Source: Bacteroidales bacterium (GTDB lineage: Bacteria > Bacteroidota > Bacteroidia > Bacteroidales > UBA12077). From it: a DNA stretch of 32,171 nt. The position numbers and the translations under genes were made by a program. Numbering within the stretch: the stretch's first letter is position 1; every line of letters begins with the position of its first letter. The notes beneath the pieces were generated by a model. It was not told the origin of the DNA. It did not search any database and worked only from the letters and a program-made list of their open reading frames with translations. The stretch covers positions 1 to 32,171 of the forward strand of contig JAIORB010000122.1 of assembly GCA_021108325.1 (NCBI GenBank). The letters are read 5' to 3'. Shown here piece by piece: positions 23,266 through 32,171 of this stretch.

Positions 23266-23778
23266 CTATAATTCAAATAAAACACCAAATGTAATTTCAG
23301 CCTGATCGTAGTTGCTTAAAATGTACTTAAACTCACTAAAGGCTTTCATCTTGTCGCTAAAATTATAAATTGCACCTGCCCCTACATTTAAGCCGGGTTT
23401 TGTTCCGGAAGAAATTGAAGTGCCGGTTACATCCCAGTGTGTATCATATTGTGCAATATTTAAACCACCCAAAGCATAAAATTCAAAATCAGTCATTTCA
23501 TAGAACTTGTAATGACCGTCAATATCTATAGACCATCTGTTGAAAGTTATATTACCCGGAGTTGCTGGAATAAAGAAAGTAAATGCTGCTGCACCACTTA
23601 GGTTTTCCAATAAGAAATCCATTCCGTAAGTACCGTGGACTTTTAAACCAATATTAGGACGATCGGTTCCAATAACCAGGCCCCCGCCAATATTAATAGG
23701 TTGTGCATTTGAATTTATTACAAATAAACTGCTTAAAACAATTGTAAAAACAAATAATTTTAATCTTCTCTTTTTCAT
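23266..23778 (-). CDS. Small outer-membrane beta-barrel protein (paralog B)
   Basis: 170 aa with a signal peptide (LFVFTIVLSSLFVINSNAQ). The mature part begins INIGGGLVIGTDRPNIGLKVHG and ends QAEITFGVLFEL. The segment LNVGAGAIYNFSDKMKAFSEFKYIL (~130-155) aligns with GGNAGAGMQFVIGNKTLFFAEVKYVI of the protein at 22409-22981. It is a small barrel of unknown role. It is divergent from atpD and has its own terminator. Confidence 0.78.
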   Translation of the reverse strand: MKKRRLKLFVFTIVLSSLFVINSNAQPINIGGGLVIGTDRPNIGLKVHGTYGMDFLLENLSGAAAFTFFIPATPGNITFNRWSIDIDGHYKFYEMTDFEFYALGGLNIAQYDTHWDVTGTSISSGTKPGLNVGAGAIYNFSDKMKAFSEFKYILSNYDQAEITFGVLFEL

Positions 23779-23913
23779 TTTAGTACTATTTTAATGTTAA
23801 ACAAAGTTTAATTTTCAATCAGAACACAAATATCGTGCTACAAAATAAATAACGAAATTATTAAAAAAATGGTATCGATGTATCCAAAAAGTAATTAAAT
23901 CGTATAAAAAATG

Positions 23914-23921
23914 TAAATTTG
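23914..23921 (+). promoter_or_regulatory. Candidate -7 element for atpD (TAAATTTG)
   Basis: An exact TAnnTTTG match 36 nt before the atpD ATG. A matching TTTG at the -33 distance is not present. Confidence 0.42.
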
Positions 23922-23924
23922 TAA

Positions 23925-25478
<1,554 letters not shown>

Positions 25479-25507
25479 CTTACATTTTTAATTGAGATTT
25501 TTGGATT

Positions 25508-25753
25508 ATGTATTTGGAGATAATAACACCAGATAAAAAAGTTTATTCAGGGAAGGTAACTTCAGTGCAAGTTCCCGGGAGTAAAGGTTCTTTTGCTGTG
25601 CTTGAATATCATGCTCCGATTATTTCAACACTTGAACAAGGGAAAGTGAAAATTGTAGAAAAAGGAACAGAATCTTTCTTTGAAATAAGCGGGGGTGTAA
25701 TTGAGGTTAAAGATAATATTATAATTATTCTTGCTGAATCGATAAAAATATAG
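25508..25753 (+). CDS. atpC: F0F1 ATP synthase epsilon subunit, short form
   Basis: 81 aa: only the N-terminal beta-sandwich of epsilon (MYLEIITPDKKVYSGKVTSVQVPG... to EVKDNIIIILAES). The C-terminal helical hairpin that inhibits the enzyme in E. coli or Bacillus is absent; the short form is common in Bacteroidota. It links F1 to the rotating c-ring. It lies 29 bp after atpD and 12 bp before the hydrolase gene. Confidence 0.92.
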   Translation: MYLEIITPDKKVYSGKVTSVQVPGSKGSFAVLEYHAPIISTLEQGKVKIVEKGTESFFEISGGVIEVKDNIIIILAESIKI

Positions 25754-25765
25754 TTTTTATAAGGC

Positions 25766-26506
25766 ATGAGATTAATAATACTTAGCATATTCACATTTTC
25801 ATTTTTATTTCTTGAGGCTCAGGAAAAAATAACATTTTATGCCGAAGATGGGTTAAAAATAACTGCTGACTTATACGAAACAAACCCTGAGAATCCATAC
25901 ATTTTACTTTTTCATCAGGCAGGATCCAGTCGTGGAGAATATCGACAAATTGCAAATAAGATATTAAAATTTGGTTATAACTGTTTAGCAGTTGATCTAC
26001 GTGCCGGGGGCGAGGTAAATTATATTCAAAATCATACTGCCTTGCTTGCCGTTCAGCAAGGATATTCGGTTGATTACCTGAGTTCGCAAAAAGACATTGA
26101 AGCAGCTATAAAATGGGTAAAAGAACGAAGCAAAGAACCAGTTGTATTATTCGGAAGTTCTTTTTCTGCTTCGCTAAGCTTGTTGGTTGCAAAAAACAAT
26201 CCTGATGTAAATGCAGTAATAGTATTTAGTCCGGGAGAATTTTTTGCCCCCGGATTAACAATACAGTCTGAAGTTAAAGATTTTGAAAAACCGGTTTTTG
26301 CAGCATCTTCGCAAAGAGAAAATCCATATGTAAACGAATTGTTAAGCTTTGTTCCTCCCTCAAATAAAACAATATTTGCACCTAAAAATGGTGGAGAACA
26401 CGGCGCAAAATCATTATGGAAAAGTAATCCAAACAGTAACGAATATTGGCTTGCATTAACAATGTTTTTCAGCAAAATAAAAAAGGAGAAGGCGAGAAGA
26501 GTTTGA
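25766..26506 (+). CDS. Secreted alpha/beta hydrolase (dienelactone-hydrolase-like)
   Basis: 246 aa with an N-terminal signal peptide (ILSIFTFSFLFLEAQ, cleavage near 18). The alpha/beta hydrolase marks are the oxyanion segment LLFHQAGSSRGEY (47-59), the nucleophile elbow GSSFS (130-134, probable nucleophile Ser132), and the catalytic His in GGEHG (His212). An Asp near ~157-180 is probably the third member but I cannot place it surely. Predicted to cleave an ester or peptide outside the inner membrane; the substrate is unknown. It begins 12 bp after atpC, so it may be carried on the ATP synthase transcript although functionally unrelated. Confidence 0.8.
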   Translation: MRLIILSIFTFSFLFLEAQEKITFYAEDGLKITADLYETNPENPYILLFHQAGSSRGEYRQIANKILKFGYNCLAVDLRAGGEVNYIQNHTALLAVQQGYSVDYLSSQKDIEAAIKWVKERSKEPVVLFGSSFSASLSLLVAKNNPDVNAVIVFSPGEFFAPGLTIQSEVKDFEKPVFAASSQRENPYVNELLSFVPPSNKTIFAPKNGGEHGAKSLWKSNPNSNEYWLALTMFFSKIKKEKARRV

Positions 26507-26650
26507 AAAACATGAGCTAATAGTTATATTATTGAACAGTTTTTACTGACCCTTCGTATTCATCATAAAAAAATTCAGAATAAATAATAACGATCAATCT
26601 TATTTAGGCATTGATAAATTGACACTCACTCACTTGACACTTTGTACTTA

Positions 26651-27637
26651 ATGAATAAAATAAAATTCTTAATTATCCGATTCAGCTCAATTGGCGATAT
26701 TGTTCTTACTACTCCGGCAGTTAGGAATTTAAAACAGCAAGTTGAAGGTGCTGAAATACATTACTTAACAAAGCCTCAGTTCAAGTCAATTATAGAAAAT
26801 AACCCTTATGTTGATAAAGTACACACCTTAAAAAGTTCATTTAAAGATACGATTCATGAACTGAAGTACGAGCATTTCGACTATGTAATTGATCTACACA
26901 GAAACATAAGAACAGCACGGTTTAAAAATCAACTTAAAATAATTTCCTTTTCATTTGATAAACTGAACAAAGAAAAGTGGTTGCTGGTAAATTTAAAAAT
27001 AAACAAATTGCCGGATATTCACATCGTTGATCGATATTTTGATACTTTAAAAGTTTTTAATGTAAAAAATGACCAAAAAGGGCTGGATTATTTTATACCA
27101 AAAAACGATGAAGTTGATGTAAAATCAATTTCTGAAAATCTGAAAGATGGTTATGTTGGGGTTGTTATAGGAGCTTATCATAACACAAAAAAATTAACAA
27201 AAGAAAAAATAATTTCGATTTGCACACAGATTGATAAACCAATTCTTTTATTAGGGGGACCTGAGAATAAAGAAGAGGGAGAAGAAATAAAAAATGTAAT
27301 AGGTGAGAATATATATAATACTTGCGGAAACTTCAATATAAATCAGTCGGCATCCTTAGTTAAACAGGCTAAAGTAATACTTACACCAGACACAGGTTTA
27401 ATGCACATTGCCAGTGCGTTTAAGAAAAAAATTATTTCGGTTTGGGGGAATACAGTTCCGGAATTTGGTATGTATCCGTATATGCCACATCCTGATTCGA
27501 AAATTATGGAAATAAAAGATTTAAAATGCAGACCGTGTACAAAAATAGGGTTCACCGAATGTCCCAAAAAGCACTTTAAATGTATTAATGATTTGGATGA
27601 GGATTATATTGTAAAAAGGATATTGGAATTGTATTAA
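26651..27637 (+). CDS. Glycosyltransferase family 9 (ADP-heptose:LPS heptosyltransferase-like)
   Basis: A 328 aa cytoplasmic-face enzyme that adds heptose or a related sugar to the lipopolysaccharide core. It begins MNKIKFLIIRFSSIGDIVLTTP, the GT9 N-terminal signature; the ATG at 26651 is preferred over an in-frame TTG three codons upstream because it fits that signature. The sugar-nucleotide motif TPDTGLMHIASA lies at 245-256. The Cys-rich tail (CRPCTKIGFTECP) is usual for this group. It fits with the O-antigen genes earlier in the window but is not in their operon. A palindromic repeat follows 6 bp after the stop. Confidence 0.9.
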   Translation: MNKIKFLIIRFSSIGDIVLTTPAVRNLKQQVEGAEIHYLTKPQFKSIIENNPYVDKVHTLKSSFKDTIHELKYEHFDYVIDLHRNIRTARFKNQLKIISFSFDKLNKEKWLLVNLKINKLPDIHIVDRYFDTLKVFNVKNDQKGLDYFIPKNDEVDVKSISENLKDGYVGVVIGAYHNTKKLTKEKIISICTQIDKPILLLGGPENKEEGEEIKNVIGENIYNTCGNFNINQSASLVKQAKVILTPDTGLMHIASAFKKKIISVWGNTVPEFGMYPYMPHPDSKIMEIKDLKCRPCTKIGFTECPKKHFKCINDLDEDYIVKRILELY

Positions 27638-27643
27638 TGGAAT

Positions 27644-27673
27644 CTTTTCCAAAGTTTTCAAACTTTGGAAAAG
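27644..27673. repeat. TTTTCCAAAGTTT palindrome, left of RAYT
   Basis: 30 bp with 14-nt arms CTTTTCCAAAGTTT and AAACTTTGGAAAAG that are perfectly complementary around TC. It lies between the GT9 stop and the RAYT start. Confidence 0.88.
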
Positions 27674-27707
27674 CTAATAATAACAATTGTATTTAAAATT
27701 GTTGCCT

Positions 27708-28316
27708 ATGGAAATTTTAGAACCTGGGTATTATTATCATATATTTAATCATGCTAATGGCAGTGAAAATCTATTTAAAAGTGAAGAAAATTATCATTAT
27801 TTTTTAAAGAGATATAATTATTACATAACTCCAATAGCAGAAACTTATGCTTATTGTTTAATGCCTAATCACTTTCATTTTTTATTACGAATAAAAGAAG
27901 AGAATAATATTATAGAATCTTTTCCAAAGTTTCAAACTTTGGAAAAGATGAAAAGGAATAATTATTTCAGTAAACAGTTTTCAAATTTTTTTAGCTCCTA
28001 CACTCAGGCATTTAATAAACAGCACAATAGAAAAGGAAGTTTGTTTATAAAGAATTTTCAACGCAAGAAAATTTCTTCTGAACAATACTTGAAACAAGCG
28101 ATTGTTTATATTCATTTAAATCCTGTACATCATGAGTTTGTTAAAAGTCCTAAAGAATGGAAATATTCATCATACAATGCTTTTGTTAGCACACAAACAA
28201 GCTCAATAAAAAAGAACGAAGTGGTAAATTTATTTGATGATTTACGAAATTTCAGAGATCACCATAAAACTAAAACAGCAGAAATATATGCGTCAAAAAT
28301 GGAGATGGATTACTAA
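27708..28316 (+). CDS. REP-associated tyrosine transposase (RAYT, IS200/Y1 family)
   Basis: 202 aa from the ATG at 27708 (a TTG seven codons upstream is possible but less likely). Y1/HUH family: the metal-binding HUH motif is PNHFHFLL (His55, Phe56, His57) and the likely catalytic tyrosine is Tyr134 in QAIVYIHLNPV, the RAYT-type signature; both are intact. RAYTs act on single-stranded palindromic repeats. Here perfect palindromes lie on both sides (27644-27673 and 28326-28354), and a third lies inside the gene (27919-27947). The third encodes residues 71-80 (SFPKFQTLEK) and keeps the frame open. No inverted repeats or target duplications of an ordinary IS are seen. The family call is firm; whether the enzyme still works with the insertion is unknown. 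Confidence 0.9.
   Translation: MEILEPGYYYHIFNHANGSENLFKSEENYHYFLKRYNYYITPIAETYAYCLMPNHFHFLLRIKEENNIIESFPKFQTLEKMKRNNYFSKQFSNFFSSYTQAFNKQHNRKGSLFIKNFQRKKISSEQYLKQAIVYIHLNPVHHEFVKSPKEWKYSSYNAFVSTQTSSIKKNEVVNLFDDLRNFRDHHKTKTAEIYASKMEMDY
27919..27947. repeat. TTTTCCAAAGTTT palindrome inside the RAYT gene
   Basis: A perfect 29 bp palindrome: arms CTTTTCCAAAGTTT and AAACTTTGGAAAAG around one C. It lies in frame in the RAYT coding sequence, giving ten residues. It is the same family as the copies at 27644-27673 and 28326-28354. Confidence 0.9.
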
Positions 28317-28325
28317 TAGCAGGAA

Positions 28326-28354
28326 CTTTTCCAAAGTTTTAAACTTTGGAAAAG
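28326..28354. repeat. TTTTCCAAAGTTT palindrome, right of RAYT
   Basis: A perfect 29 bp palindrome: arms CTTTTCCAAAGTTT and AAACTTTGGAAAAG around one T. It lies 10 bp after the RAYT stop and 16 bp before the end of the convergent gene, so it could also act as a terminator for both. Confidence 0.88.
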
Positions 28355-28369
28355 CTATAGAGTAGCATT

Positions 28370-29533
28370 TTAAAAACTATATCTAAATCGCATAAACAAC
28401 ATCGTCATTTTATCGTATTGCCCGCCAAATTTACCTTCGAATCGTTGGCCATATAAAGCAAATTCAAAATTATCACTAACAGAATATACCAGCGATGGCA
28501 TTAGAAAATAGCCATGTCCTAAAGAAGGGAAGTACATTGCAGCTATGGTTCCACTTAACAAAGGATGAATAGGATAAGATATTTGTCCAAACCAAGAAAA
28601 CTTACTATATGATGTTGCTTTTACTGAAAGTGGCATAAAATAAAAATCGCTAAAACTATTAAGATTTAGTTTATCGAAATATCCATTGTAATTACCTTCA
28701 ATAGAAACATTTAATGAATTATCAAACATGTAGTTTAATCCAATTGATGTAATTACTATTCCTAAAGAATCTGAAAAATTCTCCTGTGGGTGGAAATAAC
28801 TTATTTCGCCTGTAAATCCAAAATCTTTTATACTTCCTGACCAACCGGTTCCGATTACATAATCAGTTGTATCAATTATTCCACCAAGAAATTGAATATC
28901 ATAACTCCATTTATTAAACCGATATAATCCGGCAGCGGTTATATTATTGTCTTTATCTATTTTAACAGCAACATCGGCAACAGAAGTATAGCTTGGATAG
29001 TACTGAATTCTTAAAGCATCACTTCCGGGGCGTTCTTCATAATCAAAATCATAAAACGAATATGAATTAAAAATGTCATTTGGATTCCATGCAAAAGTTT
29101 GTCCCCAGTTAATTCTCTGTCGGCCCAGGGTTACAACCCAATTGTTGCTGTTATATTCCAGATATAATCTATCGAAAGTTGTTGTGAGTATGGATGATTG
29201 ATTTGAGTATATATTGTTAGTTAAAAAATTCATATATCCATTATCAACAGCAATTATTGAATCATAGTCCGGTGTAGCCTTCACAATATCGCCATACATT
29301 AACCGATTTCGCATGTCAGCAGTAAATGTAAAATTGTTATTTATATACCAACGATAATTAATTCGATTATGAATCAAATTATCTACAGCCCAAACAGAAT
29401 CAATATCATTGAAAATAACCGTATTCATGTATTTAACATAACCATTTAGTGTCATGTTTGAAAAAATAGATTCCTGACTTTTAGCGTTTAGAGCAAAAAA
29501 GAATAGTAGAATATATATTGTTATTTTTTTCAC
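28370..29533 (-). CDS. Outer-membrane porin-like protein (GTG start)
   Basis: A 387 aa exported protein. The signal peptide is IYILLFFFALNAKSQ. Long alternating strands follow, with barrel-like segments such as FDRLYLEYNSNNWVVTLGRQRINWGQTFAWNPNDIF (a stretch reminiscent of DUF1302/alginate-export-type barrels) and a C-terminal MLFMRFRYSF. The start codon is GTG: an in-frame TAA lies two codons upstream and no ATG is available before the signal peptide. It lies downstream of an ABC exporter-like operon on the same strand, with a 171 bp gap that carries a repeat element. A joint envelope-transport role is possible but unproven. Confidence 0.78.
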   Translation of the reverse strand: MKKITIYILLFFFALNAKSQESIFSNMTLNGYVKYMNTVIFNDIDSVWAVDNLIHNRINYRWYINNNFTFTADMRNRLMYGDIVKATPDYDSIIAVDNGYMNFLTNNIYSNQSSILTTTFDRLYLEYNSNNWVVTLGRQRINWGQTFAWNPNDIFNSYSFYDFDYEERPGSDALRIQYYPSYTSVADVAVKIDKDNNITAAGLYRFNKWSYDIQFLGGIIDTTDYVIGTGWSGSIKDFGFTGEISYFHPQENFSDSLGIVITSIGLNYMFDNSLNVSIEGNYNGYFDKLNLNSFSDFYFMPLSVKATSYSKFSWFGQISYPIHPLLSGTIAAMYFPSLGHGYFLMPSLVYSVSDNFEFALYGQRFEGKFGGQYDKMTMLFMRFRYSF

Positions 29534-29564
29534 AATTTAGAATTATCAAGGCGTTATAAATATT

Positions 29565-29670
29565 TAACCACAAAGAGCACAAACCTGCCTGCCGCAGGCA
29601 GGAAAGGTACAAAGTTTACAAAGAGTCTTCATAGTGTACTTTGTGTAATTCATAGTGTATATTGTGGTTA
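29565..29670. mobile_element. MITE-like element, ends TAACCACAA / TTGTGGTTA, with a nested palindrome
   Basis: Terminal inverted repeats TAACCACAA (29565-29573) and TTGTGGTTA (29662-29670) are exact complements. Inside are several ACAAAG/CTTTGTG segments and a direct repeat of TTCATAGTGTA. A CCTGCC-family palindrome lies inside at 29584-29602. There is no coding capacity. The rest of the 171 bp gap shows no clear promoter. Confidence 0.55.
29584..29602. repeat. CCTGCC/GGCAGG palindromic repeat, copy 3
   Basis: A perfect 19 bp palindrome: CCTGCCTGC, C, GCAGGCAGG. It is the same family as the two copies inside the tRNA-Arg fragment (3629-3648, 3661-3699), and here it sits inside a larger inverted-repeat element. 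Confidence 0.8.
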
Positions 29671-29704
29671 TAATCTTTAGGCATTTATACAGATATTTAT
29701 ATCT

Positions 29705-30406
29705 TTAATCTTGTGTCTTTTTAATTCTTCTTTCATCAGAAACCACACGACCATCTTCAATAGTAATAACTCTGCGAGCTTTGTTTACAACTCGCTGGTC
29801 GTGTGTTGAAAATATAAATGTTATATTTTCCTCTTTATTAAGTGTTTCCATTATGTCAAGTAATGTTTCTGTTGATTTAGAATCCAGGTTTGCAGTAGGT
29901 TCATCTGCTAAAATAAACTTAGGTTTAGAAGCCAATGCTCTTGCAACAGCAACCCTTTGTTGTTGTCCGCCTGATAATTTCGAAGGCCGACTGTTTGCTC
30001 TATCTGCAATTCCTACAGCAGATAATAGCTCCATAGCACGCTCGCTTCTTTCTGCTCGTTTTTTGCCTTGCAGTTCCATTATAAACTCTACATTTTCCTT
30101 TGCAGTTAATACAGGAATAAGATTATAAGCCTGAAATACAAAACCGATATTCCGCAATCTGAAATCGATTAGTTTTGATGAGCTAAACTCTTTAATATTT
30201 TTGTCATTAACAATAATATCTCCTTCTGTTGGATTGTCTAATCCTCCAATCATATTTAACAAGGTGGTTTTCCCTGAACCTGACGGACCGACAATTGCCG
30301 CAAATTCGCCTTGTTCAAATGATAAATCAACATTATTAACAGCTTTTACCTGAATCTCTGAATCATTATATATTTTAACGAGATTTTTTAATTCTAATAC
30401 TTTCAT
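29705..30406 (-). CDS. ABC transporter ATP-binding protein (LolD/MacB type)
   Basis: A 233 aa ATPase. Walker A GPSGSGKT is at 40-47, the Q-loop in FVFQAYNLIP (~89-98), signature LSGGQQQR at 144-151, Walker B FILADEP at 164-170, and the switch His in FIFSTHD near 198-204. Sequence and length fit the LolD/MacB/FtsE group that pairs with FtsX-type permeases, which lie directly upstream on the same strand. Likely substrates in this group are lipoproteins, peptides or drugs; the substrate here is not known. Confidence 0.93.
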   Translation of the reverse strand: MKVLELKNLVKIYNDSEIQVKAVNNVDLSFEQGEFAAIVGPSGSGKTTLLNMIGGLDNPTEGDIIVNDKNIKEFSSSKLIDFRLRNIGFVFQAYNLIPVLTAKENVEFIMELQGKKRAERSERAMELLSAVGIADRANSRPSKLSGGQQQRVAVARALASKPKFILADEPTANLDSKSTETLLDIMETLNKEENITFIFSTHDQRVVNKARRVITIEDGRVVSDERRIKKTQD

Positions 30407-30413
30407 ATTTTTA

Positions 30414-30504
30414 GCTTTTTGCTCTTTGCTTTTTGCTAAAACAAAGAGTTATGTTATTATTATTTCTTTTTTTCTAATGGCTAAAGGCCAACAGCTAAAG
30501 GCCA
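30414..30504. repeat. Short direct repeats in the gap between permease and ATPase
   Basis: GCTTTTTGCT-type units repeat at 30414-30437, and GCTAAAGGCCA occurs twice (30480-30490, 30494-30504) in the 100 bp gap between the permease and ATPase genes. Low-complexity dispersed repeats of this kind are frequent in Bacteroidota. No terminator was seen, so the operon is probably continuous. Confidence 0.45.
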
Positions 30505-30506
30505 AA

Positions 30507-31724
30507 CTATTCAATTCTTATTGCTTCTGCAGGATTTAGCTTAATAGCTTTCCGTGCAGGATAAATTGAAGATAAAATCCCTGTTAATATTACCAGAATT
30601 GTTACCACAATTACCGAATTAATTCCAATTTCAGGATATACCATTGTATCAAAACCAGCTGAACTTAAACCTTCTGCCCACAACGATAGATCCACTCCTG
30701 TATTACTTGTGATTATCGTTAATACTACTGCAAATGCAATTCCAACAACTCCTCCAACTAATGAAAGAAAAATGGTTTCCAGCACAATCATTGTGAATAC
30801 TCTTAATCTGTTCATCCCAACAGCCATAAGCATCCCTAATTCTTTAACTCGCTCAAGTATAACCATTAACATGGTGTTAACTATACCAAAACCTAAAGCT
30901 AATAATATGATTACAACAAAAATGTACATCATAAAACTCATGCTTTCGTTCAGCATTTTCATTTCAGGCATTAGTTCTGTCCAGGTCATTATTTGAAGAT
31001 TGGGATATTCAGCTCTTAACTGATCAGCCATTTCGTTTTCAATATTATTTTCGTTCATCAAAACAGCCATTTCATGAGCTACATTATCATCAATTTTAAT
31101 AAGGTTTTGAAGATCTTCCATTCTTACAAAAGCTCTCATTTCGTCGTATGTAGAATTTGCTGTTTTAAATATTCCAGCCACTCTAAATGCTCCTCCTGAA
31201 AGTGTCCCATCCATTTCGGTTACAGTAACAACAATCTTTGATCGAACCTTAACTTTTAATTTCTTAGCTAGTTTTTCTCCAATAACTATCGGATTTCTTT
31301 TTACTCCTTCGAAATATGCTCCATCAATAATTTTAGTGTGCAAGTTTGTTACCTTTTGTTCATTTTCTGGATCAATACCCACCATTTGTACTCCCGAACC
31401 TGTTTCGGCTGATGAGATCATACATGTTGCAATAAGTCTTGTTGAAACACCTGCAACATTTGGATTCTTTTCAATATTTTCTTTTATGGAATTTACCTCT
31501 GTAATATAATCGTTTACTTCGTTTGTTTGTAAATAATCGGCTTGGTGTAGCTGAATATGTGACACTTCTGTTTTAATCACATTATCAACACGTTGATTAA
31601 CCCAACCAAGCATAAATGCGATTGTATAGACTCCTGCAAAAACGCCCAAAGCAATAGCTGAAATTATTACCAAACTTCTGGTTTTGCTTCTCCATACATT
31701 TCGCCATGATACTGACCAAATCAT
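30507..31724 (-). CDS. ABC transporter permease (FtsX/MacB-PCD type)
   Basis: A 405 aa inner-membrane permease with the four-helix FtsX/MacB layout: helix 1 at ~18-40, a large periplasmic MacB-like domain at ~41-260, then helices at ~264-288, 311-338 and 368-388. The conserved cytoplasmic coupling segment ERVKELGMLMAVGMN (291-305) and the C-terminal YPARKAIKLNPAEAIR are typical of LolE/MacB-type permeases. It lies between a second permease upstream and the ATPase downstream on the same strand. The two permeases probably form a heterodimer with the ATPase, as in LolCDE. Confidence 0.92.
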   Translation of the reverse strand: MIWSVSWRNVWRSKTRSLVIISAIALGVFAGVYTIAFMLGWVNQRVDNVIKTEVSHIQLHQADYLQTNEVNDYITEVNSIKENIEKNPNVAGVSTRLIATCMISSAETGSGVQMVGIDPENEQKVTNLHTKIIDGAYFEGVKRNPIVIGEKLAKKLKVKVRSKIVVTVTEMDGTLSGGAFRVAGIFKTANSTYDEMRAFVRMEDLQNLIKIDDNVAHEMAVLMNENNIENEMADQLRAEYPNLQIMTWTELMPEMKMLNESMSFMMYIFVVIILLALGFGIVNTMLMVILERVKELGMLMAVGMNRLRVFTMIVLETIFLSLVGGVVGIAFAVVLTIITSNTGVDLSLWAEGLSSAGFDTMVYPEIGINSVIVVTILVILTGILSSIYPARKAIKLNPAEAIRIE

Positions 31725-31777
31725 AATTTTTTATTTTAAATTGTTAACAATAAATCTGATATTCATATTTAATTCTG

Positions 31778-31815
31778 TCTTAATACTAGATACTAAAATC
31801 TAATAATCTACTATT
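31778..31815. repeat. Degenerate CTAnnAT/TCTA direct repeats between the permeases
   Basis: Tandem TACTAGATACTAAAATC-like and TAATAATCTACTATTC units in the 91 bp gap between the two permease genes; low-complexity dispersed repeat, no other signal seen. Confidence 0.35.
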
Positions 31816-32171
31816 CTAAGCTCGTAAAGCCTTTGTAACTTTAAGATTTCTGACTTTAAATATCGGGTAAAGGGATATTATTACTGTAATAATAAATATT
31901 GTTATTACCTGATTAACAAATACACTTGGCGCCGTTCCGAAAAACATATAAGGTTCAAATCCGAATTGCAGGTATGCTTCAGCAAGCTCTTCGGGTAATT
32001 GAACCGGATTACCGACAAGGAAAAGAATAACAGGAACGCTTCCTATAAAACCAGTAATAACGCCAACGAATCCAATAAGAATTGTTTCATAAAAAAGAAT
32101 TATTGCCAGCTTAAACTTTTGCATTCCGACAGCTACCATTACACCTAATTCCCTTTTTCGTTCTGCAACCA
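31816..32171 (-). CDS. ABC transporter permease, second subunit (5' end beyond window)
   Basis: Only the last ~118 codons are visible; the open frame continues past the right edge. The first visible residues, VAERKRELGVMVAVGMQKFK, are the FtsX coupling segment found before the third membrane helix. Two hydrophobic segments follow, ending in YPIFKVRNLKVTKALRA, the usual C-terminus of this family. An ATG inside the window at 32139 is internal to that segment and not the true start. Paralogous to the downstream permease. Confidence 0.9.
   Translation of the reverse strand, partial: VAERKRELGVMVAVGMQKFKLAIILFYETILIGFVGVITGFIGSVPVILFLVGNPVQLPEELAEAYLQFGFEPYMFFGTAPSVFVNQVITIFIITVIISLYPIFKVRNLKVTKALRA

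Noticed and set aside
26507-26650. A small gene between the hydrolase and GT9 genes
   Set aside because: Stops occur in all frames and no hairpin or RNA signal is evident.
27687-27707. TTG start for the RAYT gene
   Set aside because: The ATG at 27708 leads straight into the usual short N-terminus before PGYYYHIFNH; the extra seven residues have no counterpart that I recognise.

Overview
This window is AT-rich chromosomal DNA from a member of the Bacteroidota, probably class Bacteroidia and free-living or marine-like. The evidence is the set of outer-membrane barrels and signal-peptide families typical of that phylum, a carboxypeptidase-regulatory-like/DUF5686 protein, a TPR plus SpoIIE phosphatase, atpD-atpC without other ATP synthase genes, promoters of the TTTG / TAnnTTTG type, and many short palindromic repeats. 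No phage, plasmid or CRISPR features were seen.

Layout. 1-3246 (minus): a secreted hypothetical protein and a secreted caspase-like peptidase with overlapping ends, followed by the start of a type I DNA methyltransferase gene (hsdM) that runs off the left edge. 3455-3709: tRNA-Arg(CCT) with a terminator, and beside it a partial copy of the tRNA invaded by two palindromic repeats. 3880-5944: three tandem, mosaic copies of one outer-membrane protein gene, ending in a clear terminator. 6143-10986: a large DUF5686 protein, a CvpA-family protein and tyrosyl-tRNA synthetase. 11015-11123: a small structured non-coding element. 11168-14934: a chain-length-determinant-like protein, an O-antigen ligase/polymerase-like protein and a membrane-anchored reductive-dehalogenase-like iron-sulfur protein. 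15139-19499: a PorT-like barrel, a lipoprotein and a TPR/SpoIIE phosphatase. 19588-22412: a Na/Pi cotransporter with Pho-box-like direct repeats upstream, divergent from a polyprenyl synthase. 22409-23778: two related small barrels. 23958-26506: atpD, atpC and a secreted alpha/beta hydrolase. 26651-28316: a heptosyltransferase-like GT9 and a REP-associated transposase (RAYT). 28370-32171 (minus): an ABC exporter-like operon with two FtsX-type permeases (one cut by the right edge) and an ATPase, then an outer-membrane porin-like protein.

The most unusual theme is the small palindromes. A RAYT gene is bracketed by near-identical 29-30 nt palindromes and carries a third perfect copy inside its own reading frame. 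Sister palindromes lie near cvpA/tyrS and between other genes. Other repeat families sit inside hsdM (in frame, adding about ten residues each), inside a duplicated tRNA half, and inside a larger inverted-repeat element. Together they look like an active or recently active REP/RAYT-type dispersal landscape that tolerates insertion into coding and RNA genes.
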